Shown here in pieces: positions 32,036 through 46,961 of a DNA stretch of 64,000 bases. A program made the translations under genes and the position numbers. The stretch spans positions 3,782,001-3,846,000 of the forward strand of contig CADCSX010000002.1 of NCBI GenBank assembly GCA_902805475.1, given 5' to 3'. The notes under the pieces were generated by a model. That model saw only the letters and a program-made list of their open reading frames with translations, searched no databases and was not told the DNA's origin. The stretch's first letter is position 1. Every line of letters begins with the position of its first letter. The stretch is from Entonaema liquescens (lineage: Eukaryota > Ascomycota > Sordariomycetes > Xylariales > Xylariaceae).

Positions 32036-35000
32036 ATTAATAATTTCACTTGTTTTATTATTTTTAAAATTATTATATTTAATAAATTAAAATTATTAAT
32101 ATTATAAAAATTATTATTTTTATTTTAAAATTATTTTTTTTTTATTATATTATTAATAATTTTGAATAATTTTATTAAACCCCAAAAACTAAAAAACTAT
32201 TTTAAAAACTATTTTAATAATTATTTATTTATTTTTTTTAATAAATTATATTAATAATTTATTAAATAATAATATTATTAACTATTATTTTTATTTTATA
32301 AATATCGGATTATTACTTAATTAAAATATTATTTTTCTTTTTTTTTTTATTCTTTTTTTAACCGATACGATTTAAAAATTAATCCTTTTTAATCTTATTA
32401 TTTTTACTATTTTACAATTTTTTATATTATTATCTTAAACATTATTATAAATAAAACAATTGTTTTAATTTTACAAAATTTATTATCTTAATATAATATC
32501 AATTTTTAATGCTAATATTTCTTTTACCCGTTTTATTATTTTTATTATAAATTTGTAATTTTTTTAAAAAATTATTAATAATTTTTTACTTTTTTAAAAC
32601 TTTATCCATAAAATTTTAAATTTATTAAATAATATTAACATTATTTATCTAATTAAATAAATTAAATTTTCTAAATTATTTTTTATTTTTTTATATCATT
32701 AAAAAAAAAAATATTAAAAATATTATTTAAAATTATTTTTTAATTTATTAAAAGTATTTATATTATTATTTTTTATTAAATCATTAATATTTACCCTATT
32801 AAAATTATAATATTTTAATTTTTTAAATTTATTTCTTAAATAATTAAATTGTATTTTAAATAATTTTTAAATATTTTATTTTTTAATTATATAAAAATTA
32901 TTAAACGATAAATTTAAGTTTTTATTAAAATAATTTTTTATATTATTCGTAAAATAACTTTTAAAAATTAAATTTTAATATTTATTTTTAAGTATATTAA
33001 ATATTATTTAAATTTTTATAATATTATTTACTTAATTATTATTAATTAAATAATTATTTTTTATTATTAAAATATTATATATTTTTTTTAATAAATTTAA
33101 ATTAATTAAATATTTTTAAATTATAATTTAATTATAATTTATTAAATTATAATTTATAATAATTTTAAATAATAAAAATAATAATTAAGCTTAATAATAT
33201 TTAAATTTTAATGTTTAACTTATAATTATTATAATAATTTTAATTTAAATTATTAATTAAATTTTTTAAATTAATAATATTAATAATATTAATAATAATA
33301 ATAATAATAATATTAATAATAGTAATAAAAAATCTTTTAAAATTAAAAATGTTAATTATTTTAATTTTAATTTTAAAAATATTAAAAATTTTAACTTTTT
33401 TATTTTTAATAAATATATAATTTATATTAATATTTATATTTTTATAAATTGTTTTATAAATTTAATTATATTTTATGGTAATATTAAAATTAAATAAATT
33501 TAAATAATATATTTATAAAGAATTATATAAAATTAGTTAATAATTAAATTATTAAATTTTAAAAAATAAATTTTTTAAATAAAAAATATTATTTTAATTG
33601 TTTGCGTTTTAATTATTCGATTTAAAAAGTAAAATATATAAGTTATATTAAATTTATAAAAATATAAATTTATAATATTAAATTTTTATAAAAGTAAAAA
33701 TTTATAATTATTTATATATAATATTATTAAAAATGTTAAAGATTATAATTTTTTTTTTTAATTAATTATTAAATATTTTTAATATTTTTAATATTTATAT
33801 TTAATTATAGTTATAAAGATTTATAATAAATACCATTATGGAATAATTTTTTAATTATTTAAATAATTATAAATTTATTTTGTAAAATTTTATTTTATTT
33901 ATATATTTTATAATTCTTAAAAATTATCTTAAATTAAATAATTATTAATTTTAAGTTTTAATATAATTTACATATTATAGTAAATAATTTTAAAATAATT
34001 TTTATAATTTATTTATTAATAAAAATAATAATTAATAATATTGTAATTAAAATTAATTATATTATTATCATTTTTAATTTAATAAATAATATAATAATAA
34101 TTAAAGTAATTATTAAACGTACTTTAATTATTAATAATATGGTAATAATAATAATAATTATAATAATTATAATAATTAATAAAAAATTAATTAAATTAAC
34201 TTACTTAATTAATTGTTTTAATAAAATTAATAATATTAATAAAATTTTAATTAATATTAGAATTAATAAAATTAACTTTATTAATTAAATTAACGCAATT
34301 ATAAAAATTAATAAAAAAATTATTATTAAAATTATTAAAATTAAAATTAAAATTAATAATATTAATAATTATTATAATTTTAAATTTATTTAATAAATAT
34401 TAATAATATTTCAAAAATAAATAAATATCTTTTAAATAATTACTTAACGAATAAATATTTTTTAAATAAATATAAATTAAATTTTAATTTTAATTATAAC
34501 TTTCTTTTAAACAATTATTTTAATAATTTTTTTATTTTTCCCGAAAATATTTTTTAATTAAATATCTTAAATTTAATTAACGGTTTTATAATAAATAATT
34601 TTTAATTTTTATTTTAATTTATCCCGTTTAATTATATTTTATTTAATTAAATTATATTTTTTAAACTTATTTTTAATAATTTTATTTCTTTTTACTTAAA
34701 TAATAATTATAATAAAATAACCCATTTTAACATAATTATTTTTTATTAATTAAAAATTTTTATAATATATATAATAAATATTTCTTTAATTATAATAAAT
34801 TATTTTATTATTTATAAAAAAATTATTATTTATTAAAAAAATATATTCCCATAATAACATTATTAACTTAAATAATAATATATTTATCCCATTTTATCTT
34901 ATTTTAAACACATTAAATTATACTTATTATTAATAATAATATATTATTTTTTAATAACATATTAATAATACCAAATAATATATTAATAACAATTAATAAT

Positions 35001-35283
35001 CCATTAATAATAATTAATAACTTATTAATAACATTTAATAATTATATATATAATTATTTAATAAAATTTTATTTATTATTATAATAATTTATATAATTTT
35101 ATTAATAATATTTTAATAATTTATAATATATAATTTAATTTCATTAAATAATATTATTATAATTAATATTAATATAATATTAAATGTTTTTTTTATAATA
35201 TTTAAAATTTATTATATAAATAATTATATAAATATTAATACCATTATTAATAATTAAATTAAAATAATTAACCTTTTTATTTA

Positions 35284-35641
35284 TATTATAAAGTTAAAGT
35301 TTTAATTTAAAAATAATAATAATAATATAATGATTTAAATAATTATTAAATTAAAGATTTTTTAAAATAATTTAAATTAATTATTAATGATTTTATTTTA
35401 AAATTTATAAAGTTATTTATATATTAAAATTATTAATATACGTTTTATAATTTTTTAAAAAATAAAAAAATTTTACTTTATAATTTTATAAAAAGTAAAA
35501 AAACTTTATTTTATAACTTTTTATAAAGTAAGAAAATATAAAAAAATATCATATATTAAAATATATAATTTATTAAATTATATTTTTTATTTAATTTATA
35601 CATTTTATATTTAATTTTTTAATTAAATTAATTATTTTATA
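35284..35641. repeat. Left LTR of the inner element (358 bp)
   Basis: It aligns without gaps to 42429-42786. Nearly every C or G of the right copy is T or A here, so this copy was hit harder. Confidence 0.86.
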
Positions 35642-38600
35642 ATTTATAACATTATTTCTTTTTTTTTAAATTTATTATTTTTAATAATTGTATTTATCAA
35701 ATAAAATACTTTTTTTTTTTTCTTTTCTTTATTAAAATATTTTTTAACTATATTAAATTATATATAAAAATCTTTATATTTTTTTATTTCATCCGTTTGT
35801 AACTATACTTATAAATATACTGTTTTTACTTATTATATTAATAAAATTAATATAAATTATAATATTATATTATATTTTCGTTATAAAAAAAAAACCTTTA
35901 TTATATAAAAGTTTTTAATATATTTTTTATTTATTTTAATTATTTTTAATTTAATTTAAAAAAATATAATTATTTAAAAAAAAATTTTAATTTTTTTAAT
36001 TATTTAAATACCGAAAAGTAATATTTTTGTAATTAAAAAAAGTAAATTAAAAATAATTTATTTAAATTATAAAAAAATCTTATATTTTTATAAATTTTAA
36101 TAAATAAATTTTTTTTATATATTTTTTGTTTTTATTATTAACGGAAATTTTTATAATTGAAAAATTTAAAAATATTATAATAAAGTTTTTAAAATTTAAA
36201 TAAATTAAAAAAATAAAAAAGGTAAAAAAAAAAAAATAATAATATTTTTTTATTAAATAAATTTATATTATTAAAAAATAATTTTAAATTATTTTTAATT
36301 TAAAATTTAATTAAAATATTTTAAACGATTTAAATTTTTTTAATAAAAACGTTTTAATTTCTTAAAAAAATTTGTTAAATGACTTTTAAACTCTTACATA
36401 TTTTTTTTTAATAAGTAATTTTTCTATTTTATAAAATATTATATTTTATTTTTAACTTTTTTAAAATTTAATATTTTTTTTATTTTATATTTTTTAAATA
36501 TTTTTTCGATTTTAATAACGTTATTAATTAATATATTTTTTAATACTAATTTTAATAAAAAAATATAAAAAATTAAATATATTTATATTATTTTAAATAA
36601 TATTAATTAATAAATAATAAATAAAATAATTTTTTTAATTTTAAATAATTTTAATTTTTTAAAGTTTAATTTATCATTAAATTTTTTTATTTTAATTTAT
36701 AGTATTTTTTATATAAATTTTAACCGTTTATAAAACAAATATATTTTATTTTTTTTTATAAAAATCGGTTTTTTAATTTTTTATTTATTATTATATTTTT
36801 TTATTTATAATTAAAAAAAAGTTAAGTTTTTTTATAATATTTATTATAATAATTATATATATTAATTTTATATTTTTATTTTTAAAACTATTTTAATAAA
36901 TATTAAAATTTTTTTAAAATTTAATTTTTATTATTTTATTATTATTTTTTTACTATATATTATTTTATAAAATAATATTATTATATTTTTATTATTTAAA
37001 ATGTTATATATAATTTAAATAATTAATAATAATTTTATTTAATTATTTTATTTATAATTTATATAATATTAAAAATATTATTTTAATATTTAATTTAATT
37101 ATTTTATTTATTTATTTATTTTAAAATATATTATTATAAATATTTTTTATTTAATTTTAAATTATTTAATAAGATTTTTTTAAAATTTTAATATAAATAA
37201 ATAATCTTAATTTAAAATTATTTTTTTAAATAATTTATATTTATTAATATATTTTTATATAAATATATAAATAAATTATTTTATTATATAATTTTTTTTT
37301 ATAAAAATAAAATAAATATATTTTATAAATTTATTAATTATTACTTAAATATTATTATATATTAAATTATTTATTAAATTTTTAAATAAAAATAAATTAA
37401 TAATAAAATCCTACATTATAATATTTTATATTTTATTTAATATTTTAATTAATTATAAAAAATTATAAAATTTATATTTTACAATCTTAAATTAATTATA
37501 TATATTATAATTTTTTAATATCTTTTTTATTATTTATTTAAATTTTAAAAAATTAAAATTCTATTATACTTATTAAAAAATCTTATATTTTTTTTAATAT
37601 TTTAATAAAATATTTTTATAAATAATTTTAATAAATTTTTTTTATAAAGTTTAAAAAATATATTATTTTTTTAAATACATCTTAATTTTATTTTTTTTAA
37701 AAAATTATTATTTTTCTACTTTAATAATTCTTTTTTTAAATTTTTAAGCTTAATCCTTATTAATTATAATTCAAATTATCCAAAAAACTCCATTTTTTCT
37801 TTTTTTTATTATTTAAACATTTATTTATAAAATATTAAAATTATAATTACTTTATTAATTTAAAATATTAATTTATACATTTTCTTTTCCTTTAATATAA
37901 AAAATATAAAAATTATATATATTTAATTTTATTTTTTATTTCTATTACTAATTAAATAATTTTTAAATAATTATAAATGTTTTTAAATTTTTATAATTTA
38001 AAAATATATTAATTTTTTTATTTAATCCTATTACATAAGGTTTCTAATGTTTAAATACCTTAATTATCATTAATAATTTTTTATTATATATAAGATATTT
38101 TAATTTAAATTTTTAAAAAAATTAAAAATAATATACCATTAAATACCATTTACCATTATTTTCCAATTACTTTAGAATTTTAATTAAAATATCATTTCCT
38201 TTAAATTATTTTAAAATTACTCCTATAATATAATTAAATATATTAATATATATCTTTTTTCTTTTCTTTAAATTTAATAATTAATAAATTAAAACTTTAA
38301 TTAATATTTTTTTTAATTTTTTAAAAAATTTATTTATTTTATTTATTTATTTAAAAAATTAATTTTTTTTTTTAATAATATTTATTATAAAGCACGTAAT
38401 TTTCTTAAAATCTTTAATAAAATTTTAAATAAAATTTGTAAAATTATGGAATGATTAAATTTCTTTAATTAAAATAAAAATCTTCCATTATTATATTTAA
38501 ATTAATTTTTTTTTAAATATAAATTTCTTTTAAAATTATGGTAAATCCTAAATATTTGATTTTTTAAGTTTTTTATTAATATTTTTTTAACTTTATTATA

Positions 38601-41600
38601 ATTTTATAATTTTATAATATTTTTAATATTTTATATTTATGTTTAATATATTTTTTGTAAATCTAAAAATAAATTAAAATATTGTTAATATAAATGAATA
38701 CGAAATTGTTAATATATTTTTATAAAATTATTATTATTATATATTAAAAAAATATAAAGATATTAATTAATTTTTAAAATATTATTAAATATTTATAATG
38801 GTTATAAGAAATTTTAAACGTAATTTTCTATTCTTCTTTTTTAATTATATAAATACTATAATATCCATTTATTATATCAAATACTATAAACCATTAAATA
38901 TTATTAATATATTCCTTTATAATTTTAAGTAAAATAAAAAAATATCCATTTTTAATAATAATATTATTAAGGAAATAATAATTATTAATTATTCTAAACG
39001 TTAATTTTCCATTTTTATCTTTTTTTTAAATATTATTAATTTTTAACTTTAATATTATTATTATTAAATATTTAATTAATGATTTTAATTTTTTAATGAA
39101 TTTTTAAATTAAATTTTTATTTAATTATTTCCGTAAGGTTTAATGTTATTTTTTTTTTAATTAATAAATTAGTTTTAAATATAGTAAATGCCTTTTTTTC
39201 AATAAAATTCTATAGTTATAAATTATATATTTAAAAAATTTATTATTTATAAGTTTTTTTTTTAAAAAACTATAAAAAATTTCTTTTTAAATTCTTTTAA
39301 AACTTTTTTTAACTTATTTTTTTTAACTTTTCTTTTAACCAAATATATTTAAATTAAAATTTCTTTAAAATTATATATATTAATTTTTTTTTAATTTATA
39401 AAAATTTCTCCTATTTTAAACTCGTCCTAAATAATTTCTTATATTTTTTAATTAATTATTAAGTTATTAACAATAAGTTAAAGTAAATTTAAAATAATTT
39501 TTTTATTTATATTTATAATGTTAAAAGAAATTAAATTCAATTAATCATTAACATAAACTTTAAGTTTTGCAATTTTTTATTATATTTATTTGTTGTTATA
39601 ATTTAATATTTATTTATTTATTATTTTTATAAAGTATAATTTATTTTTCATTTTATATAATACATTATATTAATTTATTTATTATGGTAATATATAATTA
39701 TTTTAAGTTTTTAAATTTATTAAAGTTTTGGTTTTTTAGTTTTTTTATTTAAATTATATATAGAAATTTTATTTATTTATTTTTATAATTTAAATGGAAT
39801 TAGGATTTTTCCGTTAATGGAAGTAATTAATTATAATAATTAAGATTTTATTTAATTATTTCTATTATTTAATTAATGTTTTTAATTTTTCTTAAATTAT
39901 TATAAAATTTTTTTAAACTTTTTTTATTAATTAAGTTAAGTTTTTGATTTTTTATATATAATATATTTTATATTGGTTTTTTAAGTAATTATATTAATTT
40001 TTTAAATTTTAAATATATTTATAAAGTTTTTTTAAATATTTAAATAATATGGTATAAAAAAAAATGACTTAATTTTAACTTTTTTAATTTTTTTTTATAA
40101 ATATATTATTGGTATTTTAACAAAAAAGAATTAATATTTTAATTTTTTAATTATATAGATTAAATATAAATGTTAATAATAAAATATTTAAAATATTAAA
40201 TAGTGATTTTTATAGTATTAATATTAAATATCTTTATTTAATAAAAATATATTAATAAGTATTTATATAGGGGGTTTAATAGTTTTTTTTAATATTATTA
40301 TTATTTTTTTTTTATTTAGTTTTTTTTTAATTTAAGTTTTATAATTTACTTTTTTTATATTTATCTTTTATTAAGATAATTTTTTCGATATAACTCTTTA
40401 AATTAACATTTTTTAATAAGTTATTATTTAAATTGTAAGTGGTTTAATTAATATATCATTTTTATTTTAACGTTTAATTTATAATTTAAAGTATTTTTTT
40501 TTTTAAGATTAAAATATTAAAAATTTTATAACTTTTTAATTTTTATTTTATATTATTATTATTTTATTTTATTTATTAAGGTCTTAATTTATCCGTTTAT
40601 AAATATGATAAAAAATAAATAATAATTTCTTTTATAAAAATATTTTTTTTAAATTATTTTATAAGTTTTTTATATTTTTTTATAAATTATGTTTGTTATT
40701 TTCTACTTTTTAATTTAAAAGGTTTTATATAATTCTTTATTATAATTTTTTTATTTAATTAATTAGGTTTTTAAAGTTTTATCATTAATTATAAAGTTAA
40801 ATTAATTAAATAATTTTATTAATTTAATAGTTTTTTTTAACAAAATTTTATATTTTTTTTCTTTTAAACTTATTATATAAAACTTTTAAATTAAAGTTAA
40901 AAAGGTAAATATTTTCGTGGTAAAATGATAATTTTTTAAATTTAAATTATATAAAAAATAATATAAATTATATAAACTATTATTATAATATTAACAACCA
41001 TTTCTAATAGTTTTTTAATTTATTTAAATATTTATATAATATTAATAAACGTGGGGGTTTTAAAATCAATGTTAATTTTAATAATAATAATATTTTTATT
41101 TATTATTTTATTTTTATTTTATTAATTTTTAAAAATATTAAAATATATTATCTTTTCTTAATTTATAAATTAAGTAAAAATTGTTATAATATATGCTTTA
41201 ATATAAATCTTTATATAAAATTTTATTATATTTTTATTATATTATTTTAATTTTAATTTTTTCTTATTTTATATTTTTTTAAATTAATTTAAAAATTTTT
41301 CTTATTTTTAAGTTTTAACATTAATTTTTATAATATTCTTTTTTTTTTACAATTAAAATATTTTATTTAAAAAATATCTTTTTTTTTATTTTTAATTTAA
41401 TTAATATCCATAAATCTTAAGTAAATTCTATATAAAATATTAAAAAATTAATTATTTTTTCCTTTTCTTTTTTTTAAATAAATATTTTATTATCCCCTAT
41501 TCTTTTTTCTTTTTAATTATTTATATTAATATTATCAATTATTAATTTTAATAATTAATTCGTAATATTCATTAAAAAAATTAAATTTATTTTTTAAGTA

Positions 41601-42428
41601 AATTTTATTTTAAATTTTTTTTTTAAATTTTTAATAATAAATTTTAAATATTTTTTTTTAATTTATCGTGATTTAAAAAAAAAATTATTTAAATTTTATT
41701 ATATATTATAAAATAGATTTTATTTATTATAAATTAAAAAAGCGTTATTTAACTATTTATTTTCAATTTAAGTTTTTAAATATTTTTTTAAATTAACTTT
41801 TAAATTTATTAAACAAGGTAAACACTTTCTTAATTTCCAGATTTTATTTTTTTTCTTTTTTTTTAAATTATTCTTAAAATAAAAACTTAAATTATTTTAA
41901 TACATTTTTAATAAATTATCTTTTAATAATAATAATTTAATTTTCCGGGGTTATTAAAGAATTATAATAAAATTTAAAATATATTATATTTTATATTAAA
42001 AACTTTTCGAAATTAGTTATTTTATTATAAATTTTTAAAGACGTTAATTTATATTTTTTTATTATTAAAATAAACATAAGTAAATTTTTTAATTTTTTAA
42101 ATTAAATTTATAATTTTTAAATAATATTTTATAAATCGTTAATTATTATTATTAAGTTAAAAGTTAAGCAAAAGTTTAAATTAAAATTAAAAATTATATT
42201 ATCATCGTTAATAATAAATATAATTAATTTGTTAATTAAAAGATTTATTTTTCTTTTAAAAAATTTTATTATTTTTTTTTTTAAGGATTTTAATAAATTT
42301 AATTATTTATTTTCTTTCGAATCGTTTTTATTTTTAAAAAAAAAAAGATTTTTAAGGTAATTATTTATATTAAAATATCTTTTATATTTAAATTAAATTT
42401 TTAAACATTAATTAAAAAATAATTAAAA

Positions 42429-42786
42429 TGTTATAGAGTTAAAGTTTTAATTTAAAAATAATAACAATAATATAATAATTTAAATAATTATTAAATTAAA
42501 GATTTTTTAAAATAATTTAAATTAATTATTAACGATTTTATTTTAAAATTTATAAAATTATTTATATATTAAAATCATTAATATATATCTTATAACCTTT
42601 TAAAAAATAAAAGAATTTTATCTTATAACTTTATAAAAAGTAAAAAAACCTTACTTTATAACCTTTTATAAAGCGGGAAAGCGTAAAAAAATATCACGTA
42701 CCGAAGCACGTAATTTATTAAATTATATTTCTTATTTAACCCGTGCATTTTACGCTTAACCTCCTAACTAAGCCAATTACCCCACA
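42429..42786. repeat. Right LTR of the inner element (358 bp), partly spared by RIP
   Basis: It begins TGTTATAGAG and ends CCCCACA. The last 130 bp or so (from about 42661) keep many C and G, for example AAGCGGGAAAGCG and ACGTACCGAAGCACG, while the left copy is all A+T at the same places. It preserves the best record of the original LTR. Confidence 0.86.
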
Positions 42787-45700
42787 ATTTATAATAATTT
42801 ATTCTTAAATTACAATTAAATTTAAAATCTTTATTATATAATTATTAATTAATTTTAAATTAAATTATAAAATCAACTTTTTTTATAAAATAAAATTTTA
42901 CTTTAAATTTTTTATTATAATAAATTTAATTATTAAATATAAAAAAAATATTTACAATAATACTAAATACATTAAAACTTTAATAAATAAATTTTAAATT
43001 TTAAAAAAATATTTTAATATAAAAATTTATTATTATATAATTTCATTATTAATTTATAACATTATATAACATTAATTATTATTATTAAATTATATAATTA
43101 TTTATTTTTATTTTAAAAATTTTTATAATAACAATTTAATTATTATAATATTTATAAAAGAAATTATATTAATTAATAATTTCGTAATTAAAATATTTTT
43201 TAATATTAATATATTAAATATTAAATAAATAAATATTATTTTTTTTAAAAAATTAATTATAATATAATTTTATAAAATAATAATTTCTTTATTTATTACT
43301 TTAAATATTTATACTTAACAATTTAAAATAATAATAATTTATAATAATATTATATTTATTAAATTTTATTATTATTTTAAAATAATTTATATAATAATTT
43401 ATAAATAAAATTTAATTTTTAAATTATTATTAAATAATATTATAATTTACGTAATATTATTTAATAATTATATAAATAAAATCATTATTTATAATAATTT
43501 TCAATTAAACATTATTATTTTTAAAAATATATTAATAAATTATTTTAAATTAATAAAATAAAATTATTATAATTATTAAATTATTAATAAATAAAAACTT
43601 AATTTAATATTGCAAAAACTTTTACTTAAAAAGATAAATTTTTATATTCTTAAATCTATTAATAATTTTATTATTTTTAAAATAAAAAATTTTCGTAAAT
43701 ACCCCATTAAAATCATAATTTACAATAATTCCAAAAACCTTAATATTTTTAATAAATTATTATTTATCATATCATAATATAAAAATATTTTTAAAAATAA
43801 AAGTTTTATAAATATTATAAAAAATAAATTCCTTCGTTTTAATTTTAAATTAAATTAAGAAAATTTTATTTTTAAAAAATATCGTTTTTATTTTTTTAAT
43901 ATTAAAAATTAAATAATTATTAATTAAACAATTATTAAATTAATTAAATAAAAACGTATTATTTAAATAAAATTTCCTATCTTTTTTTTAATATTTATCT
44001 TTATCATATAAAAACCTTTATTTACTTTTATTATAAAAATAATAAATAAAAACTTAAAAAAAATTACTAAAAAAGAAAAAATAATTATTAACATTTAAAT
44101 TTTTAATAAAATAAAAATATTAATTAACTAAAATAAAAATTTTTAATTTTATTTAAACAATAAAAAAAATAAAATATTATATAAATATAATTTAAACAAA
44201 AATCTATATTTTTATAAATTATCGCGCTATTTTTAACATAATTAAATATAATAATATTATAAATTTTATTATAATAAATAATAAAAATCTTCGTTTTATT
44301 TATGTAATAAAATATATTAATAAATTCTAATTTATAATTTTATATAAATTAAATAAATTACATATTATCCCAAATATATTATTATATTTTTTTATAACAA
44401 ATTCGAAAATTTTTAATAAAAATAATAAAAATCTTAACATTTTTCTTAATAATAAAAATAAACATTAAATTACCTTAATAAACTAAACTTTTTTATCGTA
44501 CATTAATACTTTCTTCGTAATTAAATTAACAACAATAAATTTTATAAAAAACCTTTTTATTAACTTTTTTATTAAAAATATCATTTTAATCTAAATACAC
44601 TTTAAATTCAAAACTAAACTTTAAACAAAATATTTATAAAATCTTAAATAAAAACCCATTTTTAATATTATTAAAAAAAATTGTTTTTTAACAAATAATA
44701 CCATTATTTTACTTTATTATTTAATAAATAATTTATTATAAAAATCATTAAAAACCCATAATTAATTATATATTCCTCGAATTTACTACCTTAAAATCTT
44801 TAAAATAATTTATAATAATAATTATTTAAATTATAACAAATTACGTAAATAATTATTATATTTTATTATTAATCCCAAAAAATTTAAATAATATATATAA
44901 TTTTATTTAAAATATTTTATTATAAGATTTCGAAGTTATAAACCTTATAATTTTTTATAATTTATTATTAGTTTTTTTTATTTATTTTATATAATTATAA
45001 TTAATATTATATTCGAAATTTTTAAAATATTTAAAAAAAAAAAACGTTTTTAATATTATAATGGATAAGTTTTTTAAAATAATAATAATTATTCCCGGTT
45101 ACTACGATTAAATAATGTTTAATTAAATAGATATTTATTATAATATTTTATTAATAAATAATTAAAAAATTTTAAAAATTATTATATTTAACCGAAATTT
45201 GAAATTTTTATTTGATTTTTAATAATAGTTTTAATGTTGTGTAAATATAAAATTATTTTATATAATAATATATTATTTTTAAATTAATGGTTAAATAAAG
45301 TGATTTATTTTTTAAATTAAATTAATTTTTTATTATTATTTTTATATTTTAGAAAATAATATATAATGGAAAAATTATTTATTATGTTTATAATATAAAA
45401 TTAATTTTTTATAATTAATAATTATTTAATATAATTTTTTAAAAATATTATATAAATTTACGTTTAATATTATTTTTTAATTTTTATTTATTTTAAATGT
45501 TTTTACGTTATTTTTAAAATTTCGAATTGAAATTTATAATATGATTATTTTAATTGTAATGATAATTAAAAAATATTATAATATTAAATATAAATTTATA
45601 TTTTTTAAAATTAACGATTGTATGTTATTATATTTATATAAAAAATATAATATTTTATTTGTATTAATTTTTAAAAAAAAGTTTAATTAATAATATATTA

Positions 45701-46118
45701 AGTTTTTTTACGTATTTAAATAAATTGGTTGTTTAATATATAAATTAAATTTTTTTATTTATTTTAAAATATATAATATTATTTTTGTAAATTATTTTAA
45801 GTTTATTTTTTTTTTAAATGTATTTAAAAAACGATTATTGTTTTTTAAAAATATTTTTTTAAAAATATATTAATGTTATATTATATAAAAATAAAAAAAT
45901 AAATATTTTATAAAATATATTAATTTAAAGTTTAAATATATTAAATAATTTATAAAAAATTAATTAAAAAAAAATAAAAATAAATTGTTAATAAATTTTA
46001 AAAAACGAAATAATTAATTATAAAATAATTATAATTTATAATGTTTTAATAATTAATTTGTAATTTTTATAAGTTTTTTATAATAAAAATATTGTTTTTT
46101 TTTTTTTTATAAAAATAT

Positions 46119-46249
46119 TATTATAAAAAAATCTACCGAATTTATTAAATTAATACTTATATATATTTAATATTTTTCTAAAATTAAATTCTTTTTTAAA
46201 TATTTTATTTATATAATTTTAAGATTTTAGATTTAATCATTCCATGACA
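46119..46249. repeat. Right LTR of the outer element (131 bp)
   Basis: It starts TATTATAAAAAAATCTACC, the RIP-converted form of the left LTR start, and ends unconverted in CATTCCATGACA. RIP therefore stops close to the right edge of the duplicated sequence. Confidence 0.85.
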
Positions 46250-46961
46250 TGTGGTAATATATAACATATTCGTTCGTAGGTACCCATCAACATGGGCGTA
46301 TAGGAGGTAGGTAAGTACTTAGATATACTTGACAGGCATACCTACCTAGTGTGTACCTGCCTAAATAGTCCATTACGTATAGGTAACTTAGAATAAGGTT
46401 TAGGTACCTATTTTGTTAGAGATTTTCTACAGGGTAATTGCGATTGTGCGAGTGTGCCGGACTAGACCCCGCGCCGAGGAAAGTGCATTGAGCCACAAAG
46501 AACCCCTGTAAGCTACTTAATTCTAGGTGGGTAACCAACTTTTTCTTTTTCTTATTCTTTTTTTCACTTGACGCGACTTGACTGTCACACATCGCCAACT
46601 TAAACGCGTACCCCAATTAATTCATATCGATGCTCTAGGTAGCCGCCTACTCACCTCGCCTGACTTATCGACGCAGCGAAACGGGGATGTTATCTATTTC
46701 TCCTGGCGTTTGTGAATTCTGCACTTTGTGTCTTTTTTTGCAATGAAATCCCATTCTATCTAGGGACAGTTGTGCAGCGCTTTGACGCTCTGCATATCTA
46801 CTGCGACTCGTCGGGCCTCTATCATCCTACTACATTAACCTCTCTTCTACAACGTTAAAAGGGTTCTGAAGAGTTTAGTACTGTCATATTACGCTAACCG
46901 TTGATCTCTTCTATTTGGCGCTTCGCAGACCCTGGAACGTACAGAAAAAATGTATTAAACC
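46250..46961. other. Intergenic; right flank of the retroelement and promoter of the Reb1-like gene
   Basis: Base composition returns to normal at once. The region holds several AGGTACC and CCTACCTAG motifs at 46280-46415. A 66-codon minus-strand frame at 46416-46616 has no support. Confidence 0.6.
46950..46958 (+). promoter_or_regulatory. Two-codon upstream ORF (ATG TAT TAA)
   Basis: A minimal uORF ends three bases before the main ATG at 46962, in the same frame. The main start has strong context (AACCATGG). If it lies in the mRNA leader, the uORF could reduce or gate initiation; the transcript start is not known. Confidence 0.4.

Larger units (their letters stand above)
35284..42786. mobile_element. 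RIP-mutated LTR retrotransposon (inner, nested element), 7.5 kb
   Basis: Two direct repeats of exactly 358 bp (35284-35641 and 42429-42786) lie 6.8 kb apart within the AT block. Both are flanked by the 5-mer ATTTA (35279-35283 and 42787-42791). The right copy starts TGTTATAGAG and ends CCCCACA; the left copy reads TATTATAAAG and ends TTTTATA. Differences I aligned are transitions only. The element inserted into the outer retrotransposon, which therefore came first. All internal coding capacity is lost. Confidence 0.87.
31905..46249. mobile_element. RIP-mutated LTR retrotransposon (outer element), carrying a nested one
   Basis: A 14.3-kb block is almost pure A+T with no open frame of 60 codons on either strand. 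It is bounded by two 131-bp direct repeats (31905-32035 and 46119-46249) with TGT...ACA ends. Flanking 5-mers are TATGG (31900-31904) and TGTGG (46250-46254), a target duplication differing by one G-to-A change. In the parts I aligned, differences between the two LTRs are all C/T or G/A transitions, the mark of RIP. Removing the inner element (7503 bp plus its 5-bp duplication) leaves 6837 bp, a usual size for a fungal Gypsy or Copia element. The superfamily and orientation cannot be read because no coding sequence survives. Confidence 0.88.

Noticed and set aside
31940..46230. A centromere core or an undescribed AT-only regulatory domain
   Set aside because: Two nested LTR pairs with target duplications and transition-only differences explain the block as RIP-mutated transposons. 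It could still attract heterochromatin.
46416..46616. 66-codon minus-strand frame beside the retroelement
   Set aside because: No features beyond a Lys run; more likely promoter sequence.
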